Positions 14,753 to 24,013 of a stretch of DNA of 39,987 nucleotides are shown piece by piece (the stretch's first letter is position 1; each line of letters begins with the position of its first letter). Made by a program: the position numbers and the translations under genes. The stretch is from Bacteroidaceae bacterium (lineage in GTDB: Bacteria; Bacteroidota; Bacteroidia; Bacteroidales; Bacteroidaceae), in NCBI GenBank assembly GCA_017429525.1, contig JAFROT010000038.1, positions 1 through 39,987 on the forward strand, read 5' to 3'. A model generated the notes under the pieces. That model was not told where the DNA came from and did not search any database. It saw nothing but the letters and a program-made list of their open reading frames with translations.

Positions 14753-17653
14753 TTACTTTCTGAATTGCCACCAATCTAAACGCACGTCACCCTCTGCCTT
14801 CTCGACACAAAGATAAAGATCGTGACGGCCTGCGGCAAGTTTGGCTGTCAGCGCAGAGGTGAAAGCTTTGTAGTTGTCGGTGCTGCCTGTCGACGTGATT
14901 TCTACCGTGCCTAAGAGCGGGCCGCCGGGTGCGTCAAGATGGAGGCTGAGCGTAGCACCAGCACCCTCAGCTGCGGCAGCGGTGACCGAGAAAGAGCGTG
15001 CGGCCTTTTTCCCGTAGTCAACGGCACGCAGACGGATATACTCGCCCTCATCGAGGTCGTAGACGTAGAGATTGCGCTTGCCCGTGCTCTCGGCAAACTG
15101 ATTGACAATGGACGCATTATCGTGCTGGCGACGCGAACGGGCCACCAACTCGCGAGTGCCGGCAATGCCTATCTTCTCGGTGCGCAGTCCATAGCCCCAA
15201 GCCATGGTCTCGGCCTCAACACGGTTGTAAGGATTGAGGGTAGCGATGGGCGCGAGCAGACGATGGTCGAGCCAATAGGGGACCTCCTCGATGGTGCCGT
15301 CAGCACGATAGCGCATCTCGGCCACGTTGACGCTGCGGCGCTCGTAGTGCTGACGCGTATCGAAATGGAGCAGGTCATAGCTCTGACCGAAGACGTAGCT
15401 CTTGCCCTTGAAGTCCATGATGCCGGGATGATTGCCACGGTCGCGCTGCGTGGGAGCCATGATGTAGCCACGGCTCTGCCAGGGGCCTTGAGGCGAATCG
15501 GCCATCGCATAGCCGAGGCCTTCGGGGCAGCAAGTGGAGGCGTAGGCCAAGTACCAATGCCCCTCACGCTCATAGAGCCAAGGACCTTCCTGATAGTGGT
15601 CGATATGATAGTCGAGCTTGACGATGTCGCCCTCGGTATGAATCATATCCTTAGCCAGACGAACGTAATAGGTGTTGGGATTCCCCCAGTACATCCAGGC
15701 CTGACCGTCCTTATCAATGAAGACCGTGGGGTCGATGTCATCCCAATGCTCCTTCTGCCACACGAGGGGCTCGCCCAGCGGGTCGCGGAAGGGGCCGTAG
15801 GGCGAGTCGGCAACGAGCACACCTATGCCATGCCCATGGAGCGGGGCATAGAGGTAGTACTTGCCATCGCGCTCGACCGTCTGAATGGCCCAGGCTCCAT
15901 TGTCGCGCGAACGCCACTTGAAATCGCGCAGCGAGGCCACAGGCCCATGGTCGGTCCAGTTGACCATATCGGTTGTGGTGTACAACAGCCAGTCGTACAT
16001 GAAGAAGCCTGCGGAGTTGCGCTCGCGAGCGTCGAGGATCTCGTCGGGATGAGAGTCATGACTGACATAAAGGTAAACGGTATCGCCAATGACGAGCGGC
16101 GAGGGGTCGGCCGTGTAATGCGTCTGCAGAATAGGCAGGTTGACATCGGCATCGTCGCTCATCTGCCACCAATCGAGGTTGAAGAGTTTCGGACCCTTAC
16201 GTCCATGGAAGGAGAGGTAGAGGTCGTGGATGCCAGTGGCCAGACGAGGCAGCGGAGCCGTGAAGGTCTGCCAGTGTTCCCAACTGCCCGTTCCGTCAAT
16301 CTCGATGGCACCGAGGAGGCGCCCATGCAGGCTGTCGACGTGCAGCTCGATGCGGCCTCCACGCAGGGCCGAGGCAGCACGTACCGTGAACTGTCGCGCA
16401 CCCATAGTGCCGAAATCTACATTGTCGAGGCGCAGCCAGTCGCCATTATGGACATCGCTGACATAGACGGAAAGCTCAGCGCCACTGCCACGGCGGGAAT
16501 CTACGCGGCACTGCTCAGTGTGGAGGCCGTAGCTGTAGGCCATAGTCTCGGCTTCGACACGGCGGAAAGGATTGAGCGTGGCGATAGGCTGGACACCCTC
16601 GCGCGTAGGATGAATCGTGGGGAAGCGCCCGTCGGCCGTGTACTGAAACTCCTCGACAGCTGCACTGCGGCCGAAGCCGCCACCGCCAGGCAGATGACCT
16701 GTATGATAGAAGAAATAGTGATGGCCCTTGAAATCCGCCACGCCGCAATGGTTGGTGAAAGAGTCCGTACCGCCAAGAGGCATGATCTCGCCCTCATAGT
16801 GCCAAGGGCCGAGAGGCGACGAGGCAGAACTGTAGCTGATATGTTCGGGCACGCCGCCAGCGGCATAGAGCAGATACCAAGGTGTGGCAGCACCTGCAGG
16901 GCTGTGCATCAGCCACGGACCTTCGACATAGCTATCCTTATACTTCTTCCCTTTCTCGCGCTGATTCATCGGTGGAGCGCCGAAGCCCTCCTCGCTCATA
17001 TCGACAAGGTGGACGTCGCCCTTGGTATGAATCATGTCCTCACGAAGTTCGAGCGCATAGATGCGAGGATTGCCCCAAAGCAACCAGGCCTGACCTGTCT
17101 GTTCGTCAATCCAAACGGTGGGGTCGATGTGATCCCACGAGCCGTTCTCATAGAGCGGATGACCAAGGGCATCGCGATAAGGCCCTTCGGGACGATCGGC
17201 TACGGCTACGCCAATGGCCATTCCGCCCGAGAGCTTGGAATGGGCACAGACATACCAATAGAACTTGCCGCTACGCTCAATCACCTGAGCAGCCCACGCG
17301 CGGTCGTCGGCCCACGAGAAACTCTCGAGCGCCAACGGCGAACCATGGTCCTGCCAGTTGACCATGTCACGGGTGCTATAGACGCGCCATTCCTGCATCC
17401 AGAAGAAGTCGGCACCAGCCTCATCATGTCCGGTGAAGACATAGAGGACGGAGTCGCCCACGTTAAGCGGTGCAGGATCGGTCGTGTAGCACGTCTGCAC
17501 GATCGGGTTGCGATAGTGGGCTGCTGCCGTCACCTCGGCAGGTGAGGGCTTGGCAGGCTGCTGCGCAAAGGCTCTGTAGACGAAAGCTGGCACCGCAACT
17601 TGTAGGAGGGCCATGAGCACGAGGGCTATGGTACGAGTTTTCATTGGCTTCAT
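14753..17653 (-). CDS. Double GH43-CBM6 protein (tandem duplication)
   Basis: A 966-residue secreted protein. Starts at 17653 (MKPMKTR) or 17644 (MKTR) both give a signal peptide ending near AFA. It contains two copies of the same GH43-CBM6 pair. Copy 1: GH43 of about 45-350 with catalytic base D59 (TTDPAPL), D177 (HIDPTVW) and acid E244 (YVEGPWL), then CBM6 of about 364-497 (RRVEAETMAYSYGL, NLDWWQ). Copy 2: GH43 of about 505-810 with D516 (TADPSPL), D641 (DIDPTVF) and E689 (YQEGPWL), then CBM6 of about 820-966 (RVEAETMAWGYGL, RLDWWQF). All six catalytic residues are present, so both units should work. GH43 enzymes of this type remove arabinofuranose or xylose from arabinoxylan. The gene sits 30 bp after the GH5-GH43 gene and 12 bp before GH31. 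Confidence 0.9.
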   Translation of the reverse strand: MKPMKTRTIALVLMALLQVAVPAFVYRAFAQQPAKPSPAEVTAAAHYRNPIVQTCYTTDPAPLNVGDSVLYVFTGHDEAGADFFWMQEWRVYSTRDMVNWQDHGSPLALESFSWADDRAWAAQVIERSGKFYWYVCAHSKLSGGMAIGVAVADRPEGPYRDALGHPLYENGSWDHIDPTVWIDEQTGQAWLLWGNPRIYALELREDMIHTKGDVHLVDMSEEGFGAPPMNQREKGKKYKDSYVEGPWLMHSPAGAATPWYLLYAAGGVPEHISYSSASSPLGPWHYEGEIMPLGGTDSFTNHCGVADFKGHHYFFYHTGHLPGGGGFGRSAAVEEFQYTADGRFPTIHPTREGVQPIATLNPFRRVEAETMAYSYGLHTEQCRVDSRRGSGAELSVYVSDVHNGDWLRLDNVDFGTMGARQFTVRAASALRGGRIELHVDSLHGRLLGAIEIDGTGSWEHWQTFTAPLPRLATGIHDLYLSFHGRKGPKLFNLDWWQMSDDADVNLPILQTHYTADPSPLVIGDTVYLYVSHDSHPDEILDARERNSAGFFMYDWLLYTTTDMVNWTDHGPVASLRDFKWRSRDNGAWAIQTVERDGKYYLYAPLHGHGIGVLVADSPYGPFRDPLGEPLVWQKEHWDDIDPTVFIDKDGQAWMYWGNPNTYYVRLAKDMIHTEGDIVKLDYHIDHYQEGPWLYEREGHWYLAYASTCCPEGLGYAMADSPQGPWQSRGYIMAPTQRDRGNHPGIMDFKGKSYVFGQSYDLLHFDTRQHYERRSVNVAEMRYRADGTIEEVPYWLDHRLLAPIATLNPYNRVEAETMAWGYGLRTEKIGIAGTRELVARSRRQHDNASIVNQFAESTGKRNLYVYDLDEGEYIRLRAVDYGKKAARSFSVTAAAAEGAGATLSLHLDAPGGPLLGTVEITSTGSTDNYKAFTSALTAKLAAGRHDLYLCVEKAEGDVRLDWWQFRK

Positions 17654-17683
17654 AAATCAGTTATTAGTTTGGATGAATAAGCA

Positions 17684-20600
17684 TTAACGAACTACGGTCT
17701 TCTTGCCGCCAACGATGTAGATACCTGCAGGCAGCCCATGTAGTGCGGAGCTACGGTCGGAGGCTCGGCGGACGAGCTGACCAGAGAGTGTATAGACAGC
17801 CTGAGGCTGCTTGGAGGTTGCATCCGCGATGTCGTCGATGGCCGTTTGAGGCGAATAGTCATCGTTGTTGGTCAAGTACATCTCGTCGACGACGATGGTG
17901 CCATTGCCGTTAGCCCAGAAATCAACGATGTGGATATTATTGGTCTCCAGAGCCTGACCCTTCTTGCCGCCCGACGTGTATTTGGCTTTCGAGAGATCGA
18001 TGACAATTTGCTTCTTCGTGCCGAAGCCCGGCGACTCGCAGCAGTCGCTCCAGATGCTGTTGGCCGTGAAGATGTTCAGGTGAGCGTCGCAGTTCTGGAC
18101 GCGCTTGAGCTTGATGACCAGATAGCGGTAGGCAGAGAAGTCAGCTCCGTTGGGGTATTCCCAACCCATCTGTCCCCATTGACCAGGCTTGAACGTGCGT
18201 GTGCTCTCGGTGTAGGTGCCGTTGGCAAAGAGATTGGGGTTGATGTACTGAGCGCCAAAGGGGAAGAAGGTACTGCGGACATTGAATGTGGTGGTGAGTT
18301 CGTTGCCCATGGGATCAGTAAAGGTTGCAGTGACGCGGGCCGTTCCCTCGGCCAAACCGCGCAGCTGACCATTCTGCATGGTCACGAGGTCCTCGCCAGC
18401 AATCGTGTAATGAGCTTGGGCTGAGACATTCTCGGTATGGCCATCGCGGTAGGTGGCAACCAACTGGAAGGGCGTCGTGTTACCAACCATAATTTCAATC
18501 TCTTCAGTCGCAGGCGCAAGTTTCTCCACCGTCAGCATGTCGGCGCTATAGCCCTCGAATGTGGCAGGATAGAACATGGACTCGTCATAGTCGGTCTCGG
18601 TCGAGAACCAATCGAAATCGGCATAGCCCTCGCTATCCGCCTGAGCGGCAAAGCAGAAGAGGCCAAAGCGCGCACCGACGAAGACCGTGAGATTGAAGCC
18701 TAACGTGGTCTCATTGCCAAAGTTGACAAAGGTCTTGTTATCTAAAGAGTAAGCGAACTTGGCACGGCTCGTGCTCTTGGTGACAGAGGCACGCAGGTAG
18801 ATGACGCTGTCAATGTCGACCGCCTTCACCTGCTCCGCGGGTTGGAAACTACTGGAAGTGCGCAGCGTATCCTGCCGCCAGACGAGTCGACGTTGACCGT
18901 CCTTCATCTCGACAGCAATGAAAGCGTAGGGATCCTGCAGGACACAGATGCCGGCGCGGTCGCCCTCACTGAGATGGCTGACATCCAAGCGGATGGTTCC
19001 CGTGGAAGGAGTGCTCTCCTTACCATGGAAGGCATAGATGCGCTGCGTCAGCATATTACGGGCCTGGGTGAGACGGTTGGCCGTGCCAGAGGTCTTCAAG
19101 CGAAGCCATCCCGGGCGTTCGAACAGCGACCATGCGCCGTCATCGGGATTGTGGTTCCACTGCCACTGCTGCCCAAGAGGATAACTGCGGAAATTGTCGT
19201 TGGTAGGTAGTTGATGACGAGGCATCGGACGAGCTGTCTTGGGCTTGAAATAAGTCTCATAGGGCACGCCTTTATTGCCCACGACAGGCCAATCGTCGGC
19301 CCACTGTACAGGCTGCAGGTTAGGCATACGACCCAGGCAGCCGAGATCCTCTTGCATGATGGTCCACCATTCACCCGTCGGGGTGTCGAAGAGAGCACCC
19401 TGATGGACGGTGTTAGGCTTGCCGTCGATGGTTTTCTCCACCAGCATCTTCTCTTCGTAGGGGCCAAAGATGTTCTTGGAACGGAACACGGCTTGGCCGC
19501 TGGGCCATCCGCCATAAGTGGCGTAGATATAATAGTAGTCGCCAATCTTATAGAGATGACAACCTTCGAGGCCTGACTTGTCGCTGATGACGCGCTTCTC
19601 CTGCTTGAAGTTGAAGTCCTCGTCGAGCTCACACATCTGGATGTTCCCGATGCCACACGCCACATAGACCTTACCGTTGTCGAAGAGCATACCCGGATCG
19701 TAGTAGATGCGGGAGAGCTGACGTTTCTCCCACTTACCCTCGGGGTCAGTGGCCGTGAGCAGCCATCCACCCGCATCATTACCATTGATGAGGAGATAGA
19801 ATTTGCCATCGTGATACTTCATTGAGCACGCCCACATGCCAGCGGCGTACGCATTCTGTCCATCGATGAGGCTATAGCGGTCGCGCGTAGAGAGCTGCGT
19901 GAGCGGTTGTGCGCAGTACTCCCAATTGACGAGGTCGGTGCTCTTGAGGATGGTAGCGCCAGGGAAATGGTGCATCGTCGTGCTTACCATATAATAGGTA
20001 TCACCGACACGGATGACATCAGGATCGGGGAAGTCGGCAAAGATGAGAGGATTGCGGTACTTGCCATTGCCTTGGTCGCTGACGGACACCTGCTTGAAGT
20101 CGGCATGCGGCCAATCGCGAGTATAGTAGTCGGCATACCAGTCCATGCAGGCCTTGCCGCAAGCCTCCTCGTAACCGCCGAAAGCAGGCACGACTTTATT
20201 CTTCTGGATGAGCGTGTCGACATCAATGAGGCAACTGGTACCGGATAGCGTCATCGAGATGTTGCCATAATGGTCGAGCATCGCCTTGTAAGCCTTACCC
20301 CACTTAGATGTCGAGCCAGTGGCCCATGTGCCATAGTTCGACTCTACCCACTCGCCATGCTCGTTGTAGTGACCAGTGCCTTCCTTCTTAGGACTCCAGT
20401 CGACTTCAGTGATGATGATCGGTGCGGTGTCGACGACTGGCACTTGCTTGCGGAACTGGTTGATTTTATTGGTCGGGTCGGGGGTGTTGTCGCTACAGCC
20501 ATACCAACCGCAATAGTCGTGGACGGCATAGCCTATATTGGGGCCCTCAATCGGGAAGGTTGCATAACTGGTGTAGTTGGCCTGCCAACCAGTTCCGGGC

Positions 20601-21364
20601 GCCCAGATGATACCCGTGAAACCATTGCTGCGGATCTTGTCGACGACGGGCTGGAAATAGTCGTGCAACGCCTGTGGGTCGTCCTGATCCTGAGCATTCT
20701 TCAGCGAGACGGGTTCGTTGGCAAGCTCAATGCTTATCTGTCCGGCATATTTCTTTATATTGGTGTTCTTCGAGAAGATGTCCCAGACGGTCATGAGATA
20801 CTGCTGATAGTAGTCGCCCACCTTGAGGTGGCCTGGGCAGACGCCTGGAGGGCGCACGACGACATACATGCCATGGTTCATGGCCTTCTGCATCAATGGG
20901 TAATAGAGTGAGGTCAGATAAGTCCTCAGACGTGCCTCGCTGAAATGTGAGATATCCGCCTCGCCGCCAACCTCATTGCCCAGCGGGTCTATGGTCTTGT
21001 CGCCGTTCTTGGTGAACCCCTTGGCGGTGATGCTTCCGTCGTTGGTCCACGCTGGCTCCAGGTGAAGACGGAAGACGGTGCAATGCGCTTCTTCCAGGCC
21101 TTTGAAAAGTTTCTCGAAATAGTCGAGGCAACGTTGACGACCAGCGTCATCGTAGCTCCAACCCCAACGACCACTATTGAACCACGCACTGGGCGTGTCC
21201 ATCACGCCATGGAGGACAACATGATTACCATGCTCGTCGACGAGCCAGCGACCTTCAGTGTGGAGGGTAGGCAAAGGCTTAACGCCCTGCGCGGCAACGA
21301 ATGTGGCAACGCCGAACATGAGGACGGCGCTGAGCATTCGTTGAAATAATTTTGTTCGCATCAT
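17684..21364 (-). CDS. GH5-GH43 fusion enzyme with accessory beta domains and T9SS-like tail
   Basis: The start at ATG 21364 (MMRTKLFQ, signal peptide to about residue 26) is preferred over a longer frame to 21412. The protein has 1226 residues. GH5 domain of about 30-430: acid/base E217 (SIELANEPVS) and nucleophile E320 (IIITEVDWS). GH43 domain of about 436-740: base D447 (FADFPDPDVIR), D556 (YYDPGML) and acid E600 (SGLEGCHLYK). A concanavalin-like domain typical of GH43 beta-xylosidases follows (about 755-950), then a Big2-type Ig domain (about 965-1050), a beta-sandwich that may bind sugar (about 1055-1180), and the tail AVYTLSGQLV...GIYIVGGKKTVVR. It joins a putative endo-acting backbone enzyme to an exo-acting side-chain or xylose-releasing one. 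The GH5 subfamily and substrate are not resolved. Confidence 0.9.
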   Translation of the reverse strand: MMRTKLFQRMLSAVLMFGVATFVAAQGVKPLPTLHTEGRWLVDEHGNHVVLHGVMDTPSAWFNSGRWGWSYDDAGRQRCLDYFEKLFKGLEEAHCTVFRLHLEPAWTNDGSITAKGFTKNGDKTIDPLGNEVGGEADISHFSEARLRTYLTSLYYPLMQKAMNHGMYVVVRPPGVCPGHLKVGDYYQQYLMTVWDIFSKNTNIKKYAGQISIELANEPVSLKNAQDQDDPQALHDYFQPVVDKIRSNGFTGIIWAPGTGWQANYTSYATFPIEGPNIGYAVHDYCGWYGCSDNTPDPTNKINQFRKQVPVVDTAPIIITEVDWSPKKEGTGHYNEHGEWVESNYGTWATGSTSKWGKAYKAMLDHYGNISMTLSGTSCLIDVDTLIQKNKVVPAFGGYEEACGKACMDWYADYYTRDWPHADFKQVSVSDQGNGKYRNPLIFADFPDPDVIRVGDTYYMVSTTMHHFPGATILKSTDLVNWEYCAQPLTQLSTRDRYSLIDGQNAYAAGMWACSMKYHDGKFYLLINGNDAGGWLLTATDPEGKWEKRQLSRIYYDPGMLFDNGKVYVACGIGNIQMCELDEDFNFKQEKRVISDKSGLEGCHLYKIGDYYYIYATYGGWPSGQAVFRSKNIFGPYEEKMLVEKTIDGKPNTVHQGALFDTPTGEWWTIMQEDLGCLGRMPNLQPVQWADDWPVVGNKGVPYETYFKPKTARPMPRHQLPTNDNFRSYPLGQQWQWNHNPDDGAWSLFERPGWLRLKTSGTANRLTQARNMLTQRIYAFHGKESTPSTGTIRLDVSHLSEGDRAGICVLQDPYAFIAVEMKDGQRRLVWRQDTLRTSSSFQPAEQVKAVDIDSVIYLRASVTKSTSRAKFAYSLDNKTFVNFGNETTLGFNLTVFVGARFGLFCFAAQADSEGYADFDWFSTETDYDESMFYPATFEGYSADMLTVEKLAPATEEIEIMVGNTTPFQLVATYRDGHTENVSAQAHYTIAGEDLVTMQNGQLRGLAEGTARVTATFTDPMGNELTTTFNVRSTFFPFGAQYINPNLFANGTYTESTRTFKPGQWGQMGWEYPNGADFSAYRYLVIKLKRVQNCDAHLNIFTANSIWSDCCESPGFGTKKQIVIDLSKAKYTSGGKKGQALETNNIHIVDFWANGNGTIVVDEMYLTNNDDYSPQTAIDDIADATSKQPQAVYTLSGQLVRRASDRSSALHGLPAGIYIVGGKKTVVR

Positions 21365-21396
21365 AATGAGATTTATGTATAAGATGAATGTTCCGT

Positions 21397-21434
21397 AAAA
21401 AAATGAGGGCATCTATGCATCCGCACCAATGCCC
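21397..21434 (-). terminator. Possible terminator/attenuator between intracellular GH43 and GH5-GH43
   Basis: GGGCAT (21407-21412) pairs with ATGCCC (21429-21434) around a 16-nt loop. On the minus strand the stem is followed by TCA and seven T (21397-21403). The stem is short, so partial termination within the operon is more likely than full. It lies in the 116-bp spacer; the remainder is AT-rich with an ACTA run and shows no gene. Confidence 0.5.
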
Positions 21435-21480
21435 CCCACAAATCAATCTTTTGAAAAATAAACTAACTAACTAATGATCT

Positions 21481-22428
21481 TCAAATCAAATGTATTGTGC
21501 CTTCATTGTCATAGGTTAATTCGGCTATCTTAACGCTGCGGAGCCATGTGAGCCCGCCGCTGGGGACGCTATCGTGATGAAGCAGGAACCAACGTCCGCG
21601 CCATTCGACGATGCTGTGGTGGGTGGTCCAGCCTACGACGGGCTGCAACAGTTCGCCACGGAAGCGGAAAGGTCCATAGGGCGAACGACTGGTGGCATAG
21701 CAGATGAGGTGGCTATCGCCCGTACTGTAGCTGAAATAGTAGATTCCATCGCGTTTGTGCATCCACGATGCCTCGAAGAAGCGATGGGGATCGTCGGCAC
21801 GAAGGGGCTGGCCATTATCGTCCACGATGACCACGGGGCGAGGCTCCTCGGCGAACTGCGTGACGTCTGCCGTCATGCGGGCTACGCGAGCAGAAAGGGC
21901 AGGCTCTGCGCCCTCCGGCAAATGGGCATTCTCGAGCGCACGATTGTCGCGATAACGCTGGAGCTGTCCGCCCCAGATACCCCCGAAGTAGACATAGATC
22001 TCGCCATCATCGTCCTTGAACGCGCAAGGGTCAATGGAGTAGCTGCCGCGAATAGGATCTGGGAGAGGCGTGAAAGGGCCTTCGGGACGGTCGGCAACAG
22101 CGACGCCAAGATGGAAGATATCCGTGCGGTCCTTCATGCTATAAATAAGATAGTAACGACCATCTTTCTCGACGACGTCATTGTCCCACAGCTGACGACC
22201 TGCCCAGGGGATATCGTCCACATCGAGGATCTTGCCCAGGTCACGAGCCTCGAGCTGATCGGGGTCGTCGAGGCAGAGAACATGGTAGTCCTTCATGTCG
22301 AAATGATCACCATTGTCATTCTCGGGGATTCCGCTATCGCGGTCGTGAGAGGGATAGATATAAAGGCGGTCGCCAAAGACATGGCCCGAAGGGTCGGCCA
22401 TATAGTCGGAAGGAAAGAGGTAACGCAT
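21481..22428 (-). CDS. Cytoplasmic GH43 beta-xylosidase/arabinofuranosidase
   Basis: A 315-residue single-domain protein without signal peptide. The five-bladed GH43 propeller shows D12 (YMADPSGHVF), D133 (YSIDPCAFKDD) and E219 (RFFEASWMHKR) at the catalytic base, pKa-modulating and acid positions. Length and motifs fit the subfamily of short Bacteroidetes enzymes that trim imported xylo-oligosaccharides, as described for xynB of rumen Prevotella. It follows the GPH symporter gene by 56 bp, and the pairing of importer and intracellular hydrolase supports a role in the cytoplasm. The end has no accessory domain and no sorting tail. Confidence 0.9.
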   Translation of the reverse strand: MRYLFPSDYMADPSGHVFGDRLYIYPSHDRDSGIPENDNGDHFDMKDYHVLCLDDPDQLEARDLGKILDVDDIPWAGRQLWDNDVVEKDGRYYLIYSMKDRTDIFHLGVAVADRPEGPFTPLPDPIRGSYSIDPCAFKDDDGEIYVYFGGIWGGQLQRYRDNRALENAHLPEGAEPALSARVARMTADVTQFAEEPRPVVIVDDNGQPLRADDPHRFFEASWMHKRDGIYYFSYSTGDSHLICYATSRSPYGPFRFRGELLQPVVGWTTHHSIVEWRGRWFLLHHDSVPSGGLTWLRSVKIAELTYDNEGTIHLI

Positions 22429-22431
22429 GTT

Positions 22432-22486
22432 AGAGTTAATAGTTAAGAGTTAAGAGTTGAGAGTTAATCGTTAAGAGTTAAGAGTT
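22432..22486. repeat. Heptamer repeat GAGTTAA in the symporter-GH43 spacer
   Basis: About eight head-to-tail 7-mers (GAGTTAA and one-base variants such as TAGTTAA, GAGTTGA, TCGTTAA) run from just upstream of the GH43 ATG to the symporter stop codon, filling the 56-bp spacer completely. They are of the same type as, but different in sequence from, the repeats at 12143-12290. Confidence 0.85.
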
Positions 22487-23963
22487 ATTCTGCTCCGTTC
22501 ATGGCACGGCGTGCGGCCAGTTCGGCCTGCATCTGCTCATTGAACTGCTTGGAGATGGGATAGAAGCAGAGTGCTACGACGCCGATGCCGAAGAGCACAG
22601 CAGGCACGAGGCTGCCGACCAGACGAATGCCCGTGACCGCAGAATCGCTCTGCAAGAGGCCTGAGCCCGAAGCATAGCCAAAGGCTGAGAGGATGAGTCC
22701 GGCGAAAGCGCCGCCAAGGCCGAGGCCGGCCTTCAGCGCAAAGACAACACCCGAGAAGCAGAAGCCAGTGGCACGGCGATGGTTGACATACTCGATATGG
22801 TCGGCCACATCAGCAATCATAGCCCAAAGCAAAGGCACCGTGGGTGCATAAGCCAGCGACTTGAGCACGCAGAGCACGAACATCGACGACACGTCCTTCG
22901 GGCCGGGCAGCCAGAACATGGCCGTGAAGATGGCCGTCAGCGTCAGACAGACGATGAATGTGCGCTTCTTGCCATAGCGGTTGGCCAGATAGTTGGAGAG
23001 AAGGATGACGCCCGCGAACTGCACCAACGCTCCGACCATATTAAATAAGGAGAAGCCGATGGCATAGGCATCCGACTCGGAATGGGCGATAAGGTTGAAG
23101 GTCGTCAACAAGACTGCGCCCTCGCCATCCGGCTTGACCAACCCAAGGCCGCCGAGGAATTCGTAGAGAGCACTTTGGTCAACATAGTTCTGGAAATAGA
23201 AGCTCATGGCCGACCCCCACATGGCAAGGGTGATGAACACGAAGAGGGTCAGCACGAACATGGCCCGCCAGGGAACGCTCGAGAACAGCTCGGTCACGTC
23301 CTTGCGGATGTTCATCTCCTGCTGAGGGGGAGGAGCGATGCGCTCGCGTGCCGAGAAGAAGGTGACGACGAAGCAGATGAAACAGATGACGGCATACAGC
23401 CCAATTGTGCAGAGCCACCCACGGCCCTCGTCCTCGCCGCCGAACTTGGAGACCAACGGAAGCGTCAGGCCCTGCACGACGAACTGCGCGATTGTAGAAC
23501 CGATGAAACGGATGCTAGTGATGCTCGTGCGCTCGCGGATGTCGCCTGTCATGACTCCACCGAGAGCGGAGTAAGGCGTGTTGTTGAACGAGTACATCGT
23601 CATCAGCAAGACGTAGCTGACCGTGGCGTAGAGTGCGACAAGTCCCTTATCCTCGATGCCCGGATTCCAGAATGCCAGCACGTAGAACACACAGAAAGGG
23701 ATGGCCGTCCACAACACCCAGGGACGATATTTGCCCCAACGAGTCTTGGTGCGGTCGGTGATGATACCCACGGCGGGGTCCACAAAGGCATCTACGATAC
23801 GAGCAATGAGCAGGACCGAGCCTGCAACGGCGCCATCCAAGCCGAAGATGTCCGTGTAGAACTTCAGCTGGAAAATCATCATCATCTGGAAGACCAGATT
23901 CGCAGCTACATCGCCCAACGAGTAGCCGACTTTTTCACGAAGAGAGACTTTGTCAGTTGCCAT
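22485..23963 (-). CDS. GPH-family sugar:cation symporter (xyloside/oligosaccharide importer)
   Basis: A 492-residue polytopic inner-membrane protein with about 12 hydrophobic segments. The N-terminal signature GYSLGDVAANLVFQM and the loop DRTKTRWGKYRPWVLW are hallmarks of the glycoside-pentoside-hexuronide symporters (MelB/XynB/XynD type). It should import short glycosides with Na+ or H+. The gene is first in the carbohydrate cluster, with its own -7 box, and is followed by the intracellular GH43. This matches the symporter plus GH43 pair of rumen Prevotella xylan clusters, so xylo- or arabinoxylo-oligosaccharides are the likely cargo (inference). The C-terminus ends in a short cytoplasmic Ala-rich helix. 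Confidence 0.9.
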   Translation of the reverse strand: MATDKVSLREKVGYSLGDVAANLVFQMMMIFQLKFYTDIFGLDGAVAGSVLLIARIVDAFVDPAVGIITDRTKTRWGKYRPWVLWTAIPFCVFYVLAFWNPGIEDKGLVALYATVSYVLLMTMYSFNNTPYSALGGVMTGDIRERTSITSIRFIGSTIAQFVVQGLTLPLVSKFGGEDEGRGWLCTIGLYAVICFICFVVTFFSARERIAPPPQQEMNIRKDVTELFSSVPWRAMFVLTLFVFITLAMWGSAMSFYFQNYVDQSALYEFLGGLGLVKPDGEGAVLLTTFNLIAHSESDAYAIGFSLFNMVGALVQFAGVILLSNYLANRYGKKRTFIVCLTLTAIFTAMFWLPGPKDVSSMFVLCVLKSLAYAPTVPLLWAMIADVADHIEYVNHRRATGFCFSGVVFALKAGLGLGGAFAGLILSAFGYASGSGLLQSDSAVTGIRLVGSLVPAVLFGIGVVALCFYPISKQFNEQMQAELAARRAMNGAE

Positions 23964-24013
23964 CGGTTAGTTGTTTATTTCGATTAAGACACTCATACCT
24001 TCTATTTCGACGG

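Noticed and set aside
14939-17545. 868-codon open frame on the plus strand opposite the double GH43 gene
   Set aside because: It is an antisense shadow: the opposite strand encodes two complete GH43-CBM6 units with all catalytic residues, while the plus-strand product has no signal, motif or promoter. High GC and codon bias leave antisense frames open.
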